6,546 bases of DNA from Clostridiaceae bacterium (GTDB lineage: Bacteria > Bacillota > Clostridia > Oscillospirales > Acutalibacteraceae). Below, in pieces: positions 1-5,780 of this stretch (positions are counted from its first letter, which is position 1; each line of letters opens with the position of its first letter). The position numbers and the translations under genes are program-made. Below the pieces are notes generated by a model. The model searched no databases. It had not been told where the DNA came from and was given only the letters and a program-made list of their open reading frames with translations. The stretch lies in assembly GCA_904502175.1 (NCBI GenBank), contig CAJGDU010000065.1, forward strand, positions 1 to 6,546. The letters run 5' to 3'.

Positions 1-1866
1 AATCGCCTCGGCTCCCGGGAGTGGGAGAAGTCCCGCAGCAAGGTCCGCGCCGCGGTCAAGGACATGGCCAAGGAGCTCACGCAGCTCTATGCCACCCGGC
101 TGAAGACGCCGGGCTACGCGTTCTCGCCGGACATCGACATGCAGTCGGACTTCGAGCGCCGGTTCGAGTACGACGAGACGGACGACCAGCTCCGCTGCAT
201 CCACGAGATCAAAGGCGACATGGAGCGCCCGCACCCCATGGACCGGCTCCTCTGCGGAGATGTCGGCTTCGGCAAGACGGAGGTGGCGCTCCGGGCGGCC
301 TTCAAGTGCATCGCCGACGGAAAACAGTGCGCCCTCCTCGTGCCCACCACCATCCTCGCGTTCCAGCACTACAACACCATCCTGCAGCGCTTCGACGGGT
401 TCCCCGTGGAGGTGGAGATGCTCTCCCGCTTCCGCACGCCCACCCAGCAGAAGAAGATCCTCGACCGCGTGCGCCGGGGCAACGTCGACGTCCTCGTGGG
501 CACCCACCGGCTCATCTCGAAGGACGTGGAGTTCCGGGACCTCGGGCTTCTCATCGTCGACGAGGAGCAGCGCTTCGGCGTGGCCCAGAAAGAGAAACTG
601 AAACAGAAGTTCCCGAACGTGGACGTGCTGACCCTTTCGGCCACGCCCATCCCGCGGACGTTGAACATGGCTATGAGCGGCATCCGCGATATGTCCATCA
701 TTGAAGAGGCGCCCCAGGACCGCCACCCGGTCCAGACGTTCGTCCTCGAGTACGACAACGGCATCGTCGCCCAGGCCATCGAGAAGGAACTGCGGCGGGG
801 CGGCCAGGTCTACTACCTCTACAACAACGTCGAGGGCATTACCCACTGCGCCGCCAAGGTGCACGAGCTGGTGCCCGAGGCGCGCATCGGCATTGCCCAC
901 GGCAAGATGTCGGAGGAACAGCTCTCCGCCGTCTGGCGGGAGCTCATGGAGGGGGACATCGACGTCCTCGTCTGCACCACCATCATCGAGACCGGCGTGG
1001 ACGTGCCGAACGTGAACACGCTCATCATCGAGAACGCCGACCGCTTCGGCCTGTCCCAGCTGCACCAGATCCGCGGCCGCATCGGCCGCTCCTCCCGCCG
1101 CGCCACAGCCTACCTCACCTTCTACGGCGGCAAGGAGCTGACGGACATCGCCCAGCGCCGGCTGTCCGCCATCCGGGAGTACACCGAGTTCGGCTCCGGC
1201 TTCAAGATCGCCCTGCGCGACCTCGAGCTCCGGGGCGCCGGCTCCCTCCTCGGCGCGCAGCAGCACGGCCACATGGAGGCCGTCGGCTACGACATGTACC
1301 TCAAGATCCTCGCCGAGGCCATCGAAGAGCAGAAGGCTGAGCAGGGCGGGGCAGACGGGGACGCATCGCCCGCCAAACCCTACACGCCGCAGAAGGAGTG
1401 CCTCGTGGACATTCAGATCGACGCGCACATCCCCGAGACGTACATTGAGAGCATCCCGCACCGGCTGGCCATGTACCGGCGCATTGCCGACATCCGCACC
1501 GCCGAGGACGCCATGGACGTCACGGACGAGCTCATCGACCGCTTCGGCGACCCGCCGCCCGCCGTCGAGGGCCTCATTGAAGTGGCCCTCCTCCGGAACA
1601 CCGCGGCCCGCCTCGGCATCCACGAGATCACCCAGCGGGGCGACGCCCTGCTCCTGTGGTGGGACGACATCGACACGAAGGCCGTCGCCCGGGCCTCCCG
1701 CGAGTTCCGCGGCCGCCTCATGGTCAGCGGCGGCAGCAAGCCGTACGTGACGTTCAAGGTCGAGCACACCTCGGTCGTCGCCGAGCAGGACGCCGCCGAC
1801 ACCCTCAAAGACCTCAAGACCTGCCTTTTGCTCATGGCAGAAGAAGAACGTTCGGAAGAAACCTGA
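1..1866 (+). CDS. mfd: Transcription-repair coupling factor Mfd, C-terminal half (5' partial)
   Basis: Mfd is a double-stranded DNA translocase that removes RNA polymerase stalled at DNA lesions and recruits the UvrAB excision machinery. The reading frame is open from base 1, so 621 residues are visible, about half of the usual 1,100-1,200. The first ~30 residues look like the end of the RNA-polymerase-interaction region and the linker to the motor. Helicase domain 1 follows, with Walker A GDVGFGKTEV (near nt 256-285), the DEEQ box (559-570) and motif III SATPIPRT (about 640-660). Helicase domain 2 has TTIIETGVDVP and the arginine-finger motif QIRGRIGRS (1066-1092). The RecG/Mfd-type translocation (TRG) motif, with RGAGSLLGAQQHG, lies around 1219-1300. 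The C-terminal regulatory D7 domain runs from about 1400 to the TGA stop. No key motor residue is missing. The next gene converges on it from 2730, and no classic terminator directly follows the stop. Confidence 0.97.
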   Translation, partial: NRLGSREWEKSRSKVRAAVKDMAKELTQLYATRLKTPGYAFSPDIDMQSDFERRFEYDETDDQLRCIHEIKGDMERPHPMDRLLCGDVGFGKTEVALRAAFKCIADGKQCALLVPTTILAFQHYNTILQRFDGFPVEVEMLSRFRTPTQQKKILDRVRRGNVDVLVGTHRLISKDVEFRDLGLLIVDEEQRFGVAQKEKLKQKFPNVDVLTLSATPIPRTLNMAMSGIRDMSIIEEAPQDRHPVQTFVLEYDNGIVAQAIEKELRRGGQVYYLYNNVEGITHCAAKVHELVPEARIGIAHGKMSEEQLSAVWRELMEGDIDVLVCTTIIETGVDVPNVNTLIIENADRFGLSQLHQIRGRIGRSSRRATAYLTFYGGKELTDIAQRRLSAIREYTEFGSGFKIALRDLELRGAGSLLGAQQHGHMEAVGYDMYLKILAEAIEEQKAEQGGADGDASPAKPYTPQKECLVDIQIDAHIPETYIESIPHRLAMYRRIADIRTAEDAMDVTDELIDRFGDPPPAVEGLIEVALLRNTAARLGIHEITQRGDALLLWWDDIDTKAVARASREFRGRLMVSGGSKPYVTFKVEHTSVVAEQDAADTLKDLKTCLLLMAEEERSEET

Positions 1867-1887
1867 TCTGTTTTCTTGAAAAGGAAG

Positions 1888-2020
1888 TGCCACGGTTCTT
1901 CGGGCAAGTCAAGAGCGCTCTTAAGCGCCGTGCCCGCACGGTTTTCACTCTTGACATGCCCTCCGCTCCGCGGCATAGGGCAGACAACAGGCCAAAGGGC
2001 AGGTTTGCCCTTCGGCCTGT
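1888..2020 (-). repeat. Structured repeat element, copy A (hairpins plus three-way junction)
   Basis: Read 5' to 3' on the minus strand, four structural modules follow each other. P1 is a 15-bp stem (2006-2020 with 1987-2001) whose only non-Watson-Crick position is a G-U on this strand. P2 has outer stem TGCCCT/AGGGCA (1977-1982 with 1957-1962), a CAT/ATG bulge, and inner stem CCGC/GCGG. P3 is a three-way junction closed by GTCAAGAG/CTCTTGAC (1948-1955 with 1908-1915). It contains a 6-nt linker TGAAAA, a hairpin CCGTGC-GG-GCACGG (1928-1941) and an abutting hairpin CGCT-TAAG-AGCG (1916-1927). P4 is TGCC/GGCA (1903-1906 with 1888-1891). Order and spacing match copy B. The G-U pairs favour the minus strand as the functional one. 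On the plus strand, the CCGTG/CACGG hairpin followed by TTTT (1928-1945) might act as a weak terminator for mfd. The family is not recognised. Confidence 0.75.
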
Positions 2021-2055
2021 CATAATAGGGTGGGAGAAAGGCGGCAGAGAGGGAG

Positions 2056-2256
2056 TTTCACCGGATTCGGAACAATTCCCTCGAATCCGGTGAACTTTTG
2101 GGCCCAAACGGACACCTTTGGCACGAGGAGAACACCCGAATGCTCGCGATTTCAACGGATTTCGCCTCTTTTTTGCTTTTCCGGTGACTTTTGGATGACA
2201 TCGACTTCGCTTTTTCACCGGATTGCGTCTTTTTCTATCGAATCCGGTGATTTTGG
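2056..2256. repeat. Three-unit palindrome family with TTCACCGGATT / AATCCGGTGA arms
   Basis: Unit 1 (2056-2101) has perfect 13-bp arms TTCACCGGATTCG (2057-2069) and CGAATCCGGTGAA (2082-2094) around a 12-nt loop. Unit 2 (2150-2194) is degenerate, with TTCAACGGATTTCG on the left and only CCGGTGA on the right (2181-2187). Unit 3 (2213-2256) has perfect 10-bp arms (2215-2224 and 2241-2250) around a 16-nt loop. Each unit starts TTTCA and ends TTTTGG, and the lengths are 46, 45 and 44 nt. The spacers of 48 and 18 nt are unlike each other, as are the loops. The irregular spacing and dyad symmetry argue against a CRISPR array. Function is unknown. They could be extragenic palindromes, protein-binding sites or weak terminators. 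Confidence 0.75.
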
Positions 2257-2273
2257 CTCCATTTTTAAAAAAC

Positions 2274-2456
2274 GGGACTACAGATGACAGTGTTTGGCGT
2301 CTGTAGTCCCTTCTTTGTCGGATTTCAGACTTTTTCGGCCTGATTTCTCCTTAAAATGGACTACGAGAGGCCTTATCGTGGTTCTTATAGTCCCCCTTTT
2401 CTCCAAAACAGTGAGAAACAGAGACTACAAAGAGTCCTTTGTCGGGCTTCGTAGTC
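2274..2456. repeat. Three-unit palindrome family with GGGACTAC / GTAGTCCC arms
   Basis: Unit 1 has perfect 11-bp arms GGGACTACAGA (2274-2284) and TCTGTAGTCCC (2300-2310). Unit 2 pairs GGACTA (2358-2363) with TAGTCC (2388-2393); past one mismatch the stem continues for five pairs, two of them G-U. Unit 3 pairs GACTAC (2423-2428) with GTAGTC (2451-2456), then AAG with CTT after one mismatch. From GACTA to TAGTC the units measure 33, 34 and 34 nt. All are followed on the plus strand by a C-run and T-rich sequence such as CCCCCTTTT. Unit 1 is also followed by TTTTTT on the minus strand, giving terminator-like shapes. CTTTGTCGG recurs after unit 1 and inside unit 3, so copies may partly overlap. 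The family is unrecognised. Confidence 0.75.
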
Positions 2457-2526
2457 CCCTTTTGCGAAAACGGTGGTTGCAGCCGACTCCGGCGTCGCAG
2501 TCACTTGCTTTTGCTCAACTTTTTTG

Positions 2527-2655
2527 CAGGCCGAAGGCGCTCTGCGGCTTTGGACTGTTGTGTCCCTTATGCCGCGGGGCGGAGGAGCTGTCAAGGGTGG
2601 GAACCACTGCGGTGGCAGGCTTGCCTGCCCTTGACTGCCCCGGAGCAACGTGGCA
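2527..2655 (+). repeat. Structured repeat element, copy B (hairpins plus three-way junction)
   Basis: This is the plus-strand counterpart of the element at 1888-2020. P1 is 2527-2557: CCGAAG pairs with CTTTGG (same G-U as in copy A), then one G-G mismatch and CGC/GCG around a TCT loop. P2 keeps CCGC-GGG-GCGG (2572-2582), but its outer stem is weakened. P3 is a three-way junction closed by GTCAAGGG (2590-2597) and CCCTTGAC (2628-2635). It has linker TGGGAA, hairpin CCAC-TGCG-GTGG (2604-2615) and abutting hairpin CAGGC-TT-GCCTG (2616-2627). P4 is TGCC/GGCA (2636-2639 with 2652-2655). Over the 41-nt block 2555-2595, 34 bases match copy A by hand count. No convincing promoter was seen directly upstream. 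It may be a structured RNA or a structured DNA repeat. Confidence 0.75.
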
Positions 2656-2693
2656 TCTCATGTCTCAGGAGGTCTATCGCCTCACAAATAGAA

Positions 2694-2719
2694 AAAAGCT
2701 CCTCGTGAGAGGAGCTTTT
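2694..2719 (-). terminator. Terminator of the ABC transporter operon (bidirectional)
   Basis: A perfect 11-bp stem AAAAGCTCCTC (2694-2704) and GAGGAGCTTTT (2709-2719) surrounds a GTGA loop. Read on the minus strand it starts 11 nt past the permease stop, and the left side supplies a run of six T residues. On the plus strand it ends in TTTTCTT, so it could also stop transcription arriving from the mfd side. Confidence 0.92.
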
Positions 2720-2729
2720 CTTATTGGTT

Positions 2730-3572
2730 TTAGTCCAGGTTCAAACGGTTCTTCATGATGGCGGTGGTGGCCCAGTAGAGCAGTGCGGTGATGATGATGA
2801 ACAGGACCGCGTTGCCCAGCATGGTGACCTGAAGCGCCGTGCCGTTCGAAGCGACGGTGTCGAGGACTTTGCCGAGGACGCCCATGTAGATGGTGGAGAC
2901 CAGGTTGGACGCGATGGCGAGTCCGATGTAGGCTCCGATGGCGCCGAGCACCTTGTGGCTCTTGGAGATGAGCTGGCCGAAGGCGATGGCGAAGTACCAG
3001 GAGATGGTGAACCGGGCGAACCAGCAGAGCAGGAAGACCACGAGTTCGGTGACGAACAGCCAGATGGGTACGCCGAGCTGCTCATGGATGGCTTCCTTGT
3101 TGCTCAGGAAGAGGTTCACGACGGTGTCCCACAGCTGGTCCATGAGGTTCCGAAGGCCTTCGATGTGGCCGACGGCGAGGAACCAGGAGAGGCCCGCGAC
3201 AGCCATGGTGATGAGCATCCAGATGAGGGCGGTCAGAAGCTTCGAGAACACGAGGTTCACCGGACGGGTGGGCAGGGTGTTCATGAGGTACCCTTCGTCC
3301 GTGAAGATGTTCTTGTAGAACCGGTAGATGACATAGAACCCTGCCGTGAACAGGATGACCAGCGGCGCCAGGACAAAGGCGATGGTCAACAGGGACGACA
3401 GCATGCTGATGATGTGCGCGAAGGCCGGCGCCACGCTCTCCATGATGGCTTTGCGGGTGGCGAGCCAGGTGACGAAGCGGCCCAGCAGCGCGATGGCCAG
3501 CATGACGGCATAGGCCGGGCCCAGGAACCGGGCGTTCGCGAGGAAGTCGTGTTTAATGAGTTTTCCTAACAT
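2730..3572 (-). CDS. ABC-2-type transporter permease, 280 aa
   Basis: This is the membrane-spanning partner of the ATPase encoded just upstream. About six hydrophobic segments can be picked out by eye, near residues 17-38, 54-83, 110-134, 168-199, 208-233 and 250-271. After the second segment comes FTDEGYLMNTLPTRPVNLVFSK-like sequence (about residues 90-111), a type of cytoplasmic loop seen in ABC-2 permeases of small Firmicute exporters. The ATG overlaps the ATPase stop by 7 nt (ATGTTAG). Its ribosome binding site GGGAGGTG lies inside the last ATPase codons, so translation is probably coupled. The start MLGKLIKHDF is the usual short cytoplasmic lead-in. The substrate cannot be read from the sequence; related systems export peptides, antibiotics or lipids. 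No signal peptide or extracytoplasmic domain is seen. Confidence 0.9.
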   Translation of the reverse strand: MLGKLIKHDFLANARFLGPAYAVMLAIALLGRFVTWLATRKAIMESVAPAFAHIISMLSSLLTIAFVLAPLVILFTAGFYVIYRFYKNIFTDEGYLMNTLPTRPVNLVFSKLLTALIWMLITMAVAGLSWFLAVGHIEGLRNLMDQLWDTVVNLFLSNKEAIHEQLGVPIWLFVTELVVFLLCWFARFTISWYFAIAFGQLISKSHKVLGAIGAYIGLAIASNLVSTIYMGVLGKVLDTVASNGTALQVTMLGNAVLFIIITALLYWATTAIMKNRLNLD

Positions 3573-4261
3573 CTGAACACCTCCCGGAACAGGCTGTCGA
3601 CCGTCTCGCCCTTCTCGAGGACGGAGGCGACGGTGTCGTGCTGGATCATATCGCCCTTGCGGATGAAGACGAACTCGTCGAGGACGGGCTCAATGTCCGC
3701 AATGAGGTGGGTGGACAGGATGACGGTGGCATCCTTGTTGTAGTTTTTGATGATGGTGTCCAGGATGTAGTCGCGGGACGCGGGGTCCACGCCGCCGATG
3801 GGCTCATCGAGCAGGTAGAGTTTCGCGTCGCGGCTCATGACGAGGATGAGCTGGACCTTTTCCCGGTTGCCCTTGGAGAGTTCCTTGAACTTCATCTTCG
3901 CGTCGATGTCCAGGTGCCCGAGCATCTCGTGCGCCTTGTCCATGTTGAAGTCGTCGTAGAAGTCCTTCATGAACTTCAGCATCTGTTCGACCGTCATGCG
4001 GTCCTCCAGATAGTTCCGTTCCGGCAGGTAAGCGACCAGGCGCTTGGACTCCACACCGGGTTTCATGCCGGCGATGAGTATTTCACCGGACGTGGGCTGC
4101 AGCAGACCGGCGGCCAGTTTGATGAGCGTCGTCTTGCCGGAGCCGTTGGGACCCAGCAGGCCGATGATCTTGCCTTCCGGCAATGCAAGGTCAATGCCGT
4201 TCAGCGCCTGAACGCTGCCGTACTTCTTGACCAGCTGTCTGCATTCCAGAATAGCTGCCAT
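3566..4261 (-). CDS. ABC transporter ATP-binding protein, 231 aa
   Basis: This is the nucleotide-binding subunit that powers the downstream permease. It has a complete set of motifs: Walker A GPNGSGKT (residues 37-44), a Q-loop region reading YLPERN in which the usual glutamine is glutamate (E81), a variant signature LSKGNREK (128-135), Walker B LYLLDEP (148-154) with catalytic E153, D-loop GGVDPASR (156-163) and H-loop histidine H185 in STHL. The LSKGN signature and YLPE are typical of the exporter group related to Bacillus YtrB, and that is a family resemblance only. The ATG is preceded by AGGAGG at a normal distance. It is the first gene of a two-gene operon. No GntR-type regulator gene, often linked to such systems, lies in the window. 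Confidence 0.94.
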   Translation of the reverse strand: MAAILECRQLVKKYGSVQALNGIDLALPEGKIIGLLGPNGSGKTTLIKLAAGLLQPTSGEILIAGMKPGVESKRLVAYLPERNYLEDRMTVEQMLKFMKDFYDDFNMDKAHEMLGHLDIDAKMKFKELSKGNREKVQLILVMSRDAKLYLLDEPIGGVDPASRDYILDTIIKNYNKDATVILSTHLIADIEPVLDEFVFIRKGDMIQHDTVASVLEKGETVDSLFREVFRC

Positions 4262-4296
4262 AAGCAGTGCCTCCTATTGCAAAAGATTTCATGTAT

Positions 4297-4324
4297 ATTA
4301 TAGTCACCCGGGCGATGGATTCAA
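4297..4324 (-). promoter_or_regulatory. Promoter of the ABC transporter operon
   Basis: On the minus strand, TTGAAT (4319-4324) and a perfect TATAAT (4297-4302) are separated by 16 bp. The -10 box lies 35 bp before the ATPase start, leaving a short leader that carries the AGGAGG site. Confidence 0.75.
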
Positions 4325-4338
4325 GGGGAAAATCGCCC
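4310..4338. promoter_or_regulatory. Operator-like inverted repeat over the -35 region
   Basis: GGGCGAT (4310-4316) and ATCGCCC (4332-4338) form a perfect 7-bp dyad with a 15-bp centre that contains the -35 box TTGAAT. An outer GTCA (4303-4306) and TGAC (4341-4344) extend the symmetry imperfectly. The placement suits a dimeric repressor that blocks polymerase. GntR- or MerR-type regulators commonly control such transporters, but the regulator itself is not in view. Confidence 0.5.
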
Positions 4339-4394
4339 AATGACCCTGCACAGTAAACCAGAATTTCTTTAAGTTTAGTTAAAAGGCTTTTTTA

Positions 4395-4426
4395 TTGACA
4401 GTCTTTTGAAAAACCTTTATTATAAT
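4395..4426 (+). promoter_or_regulatory. Strong promoter of the 137-aa gene
   Basis: A consensus -35 TTGACA (4395-4400) is followed by TATTAT (4418-4423) at 17 bp or TATAAT (4421-4426) at 20 bp; the first spacing is more usual. The upstream stretch 4361-4394 is A/T-rich, like an UP element. It is divergent from the ABC operon promoter. Confidence 0.78.
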
Positions 4427-4481
4427 TTATGAATATTTGCCAAATCACGGACTTTTTGAGTTCCGGAGAGGAGAAAACGAA

Positions 4482-4895
4482 ATGGGTGTCAAAGAATTAC
4501 TGATCAACGTCGTCAATACCAGACTGGACGCGAACTTTGAGGCGCGCCGTCCGGCTGTCCAGGCCGCGAAGGACCGCAAAGAGATCGTCAAGCAGGAAAT
4601 GGCACAGCTGAAGAAAGATCAGGCCGCTCTGGACAAAAAGCTGAAGAAGCAGCGCAACAAGCAGGCGGAGAAGATCTACAAGATGCGCCAGGCCGGCGAC
4701 TACGAAGGTTCCATCGCCGCCATCGACGAAGCTGCGTTCGCCAACTATAAAGAGATCGCCGCCAACAACCTCAAGAAGGAAGAGCTGAAGGCCAAGGCCG
4801 AAGCCGCCATCGAGGAAAAAGTCGAGGCGAAGGCCGAACAGGTCAAAAAGGAAGCCATTGCGTTCGTTGAGAAGGAAAAGGCTGCCGCAAAATAA
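4482..4895 (+). CDS. Lysine/alanine-rich helical protein of unknown function, 137 aa
   Basis: I do not recognise this family. The protein begins MGVKELLINVVNTRLDANFE and is then almost continuously charged and alanine-rich, with no tryptophan, no cysteine and no membrane segment. It should be largely helical, with likely coiled coil about residues 25-70 and 95-137, broken by QAGDYEGS near 70-77. The ATG at 4482 is chosen over an in-frame TTG at 4437 because GGAGAGGAG sits just upstream of it. The TTG lies only a few bases past the -10 box. The promoter is close to consensus and codon choice is uniform and GC-ending in places, suggesting high expression. A hairpin terminator follows the stop. 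A structural, nucleic-acid-associated or stress-related role is possible, but nothing in the sequence decides it. Confidence 0.88.
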   Translation: MGVKELLINVVNTRLDANFEARRPAVQAAKDRKEIVKQEMAQLKKDQAALDKKLKKQRNKQAEKIYKMRQAGDYEGSIAAIDEAAFANYKEIAANNLKKEELKAKAEAAIEEKVEAKAEQVKKEAIAFVEKEKAAAK

Positions 4896-4907
4896 GTATG
4901 GAAACAG

Positions 4908-4934
4908 AAAGCGCCGCTCTGAGCGGTGCTTTTT
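4908..4934 (+). terminator. Terminator or attenuator between the 137-aa gene and the nitrilase gene
   Basis: An 11-bp stem AAAGCGCCGCT (4908-4918) and AGCGGTGCTTT (4922-4932) with one G-U pair and a CTG loop is followed by a T-run (4930-4934). The nitrilase ribosome binding site begins only a few bases later (from about 4940). Confidence 0.88.
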
Positions 4935-4953
4935 CATTCGGGAGGTGTCCCTT

Positions 4954-5775
4954 ATGAGTGACCGCAAGTTCCGGCTGGGGCTCTGTCAGCTCCTGTCCCG
5001 GACCGACAAGGAAGAGAATATGGCACGTGCCGAAGCCATGGTCCGCGAAGCGGCGGCCGGCGGTGCGTCTGTCGTCGTGCTTCCCGAGGTGTTCCAGTGC
5101 CCCTTCGGCCACGAGTACTTCGAGCCGTATTCCGAGCCCCGCGGCGATGCATCTATGCAGCGTATGGCGCAGTGGGCGAAAGAGCTCGGCATCGTCCTCA
5201 TTGCCGGCAGCGTGACGGAAAAGGCCGGGGAAAAGCTCTACAACACGAGCTATGTCTTCGACCGCGACGGCAGCCTGCTCGCCGACTACCGGAAGATCCA
5301 CCTCTTCGACGTGGACATCCCGGACAAGATGACCTTCCGCGAGTCCGACTCCTTCGCCTCCGGCGAAGACATCTGCGTCTTCGACACGGACTTCTGCCGC
5401 ATTGGCCTTGCCATCTGCTACGACCTGCGGTTCCCGGAACTCTTCCGCACCATGGCCCGCCGCGGCGCGGAACTCATCGTGCTCCCGGCCAAGTTCACGA
5501 CCCCGACCGGAGAGGCCCACTGGGAGCTCCTGACCCGTGCCCGTGCCCTGGACAACGAGCTGTTCTTTGCCGCCTGCTGCGGCGCCCGCGCGCCGGACGG
5601 CAACCCCTACGGGCACTCCTGTGTCGTCGGCCCTTACGGGGACATCAAGGCGTCCTGCGGGGAAGAGGAGACCGTCCTGTTCTGTGACATCGACCTTACG
5701 GAAGTGGACCGGGTCCGGGCACAGATCCCGGCGTTCCCGGGCCTTAGAGACGACCTCTACCCGGTTGCCGAATAA
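4954..5775 (+). CDS. Nitrilase-superfamily amidase, omega-amidase (Nit2)-like, 273 aa
   Basis: This is a carbon-nitrogen hydrolase with the complete Glu-Lys-Cys triad: E45 in VVVLPEVFQCPF, K114 in YRKIHLFDVDIP, and nucleophile C155 in GLAICYDLRFPE. The sequence around these residues, including the ESDSFASG stretch and the CPFGHEYF loop, resembles Nit2. Nit2 hydrolyses 2-oxoglutaramate or 2-oxosuccinamate to the oxoacid and ammonia in the cytoplasm, a clean-up step after glutamine or asparagine transamination. The length of 273 is normal for the family. GGGAGGTG precedes the ATG at the expected distance. The gene lies 58 bp behind the 137-aa gene with a hairpin in between and no strong promoter of its own. 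A weak TTGAGA (4867-4872) with AATAAG (4891-4896) is the only candidate seen. Other amidase branches of the superfamily remain possible. Confidence 0.92.
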   Translation: MSDRKFRLGLCQLLSRTDKEENMARAEAMVREAAAGGASVVVLPEVFQCPFGHEYFEPYSEPRGDASMQRMAQWAKELGIVLIAGSVTEKAGEKLYNTSYVFDRDGSLLADYRKIHLFDVDIPDKMTFRESDSFASGEDICVFDTDFCRIGLAICYDLRFPELFRTMARRGAELIVLPAKFTTPTGEAHWELLTRARALDNELFFAACCGARAPDGNPYGHSCVVGPYGDIKASCGEEETVLFCDIDLTEVDRVRAQIPAFPGLRDDLYPVAE

Positions 5776-5780
5776 AAGCA

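Larger units (their letters stand above)
1867..2729. other. Gene-free convergent intergenic island packed with structured repeats
   Basis: This 863-bp gap separates the 3' ends of mfd and the ABC transporter operon. Open frames occur on both strands, but they run across inverted repeats, have no suitable ribosome binding site and encode nothing recognisable. The content is almost entirely repeat structure. From left to right it holds element copy A (minus orientation), three CCGGATT palindromes, three GGGACTAC palindromes, a 70-bp stretch with only a minor CGAC/GTCG hairpin (2484-2497), element copy B (plus orientation), and a bidirectional terminator. The middle of the gap is visibly more T-rich than the flanking genes. 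Confidence 0.8.

Noticed and set aside
2021..2056. Promoter for element A on the minus strand (TATTAT near its 5' end)
   Set aside because: No -35-like TTG box is found at a suitable distance, so the single hexamer is not enough.
2030..2287. Plus-strand open frame of 85 codons across the CCGGATT repeats
   Set aside because: Its apparent peptide repeats come from the DNA palindromes. It lacks protein-like composition and overlaps no known domain.
2056..2456. CRISPR array
   Set aside because: The repeats are dyads with variable interiors, irregular spacing and two different families. There are no uniform direct repeats with unique spacers and no cas genes.
1888..2655. Known housekeeping RNA (RNase P, SRP, 6S, tmRNA)
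   Set aside because: None of the diagnostic conserved cores of these RNAs could be found in either element copy.
1885..2661. Target-site duplication of an inserted transposon
   Set aside because: Bases just outside the TGCCACG ends (AAGGAAG on the left, TCTCATG on the right) do not match, and no transposase is encoded.
2294..2758. Plus-strand open frame of 154 codons in the mfd/ABC gap
   Set aside because: It runs through palindromes, element B and the operon terminator, has no good ribosome binding site and encodes nothing recognisable. Its likeness to the minus-strand frame at 1832-2218 only reflects the inverted element copies.
2724..3569. Long plus-strand frame of 281 codons
   Set aside because: It is the antisense shadow of the ABC permease. 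It is Asp/Glu/Gly/His-rich as expected from the complement of a GC-rich membrane protein gene.
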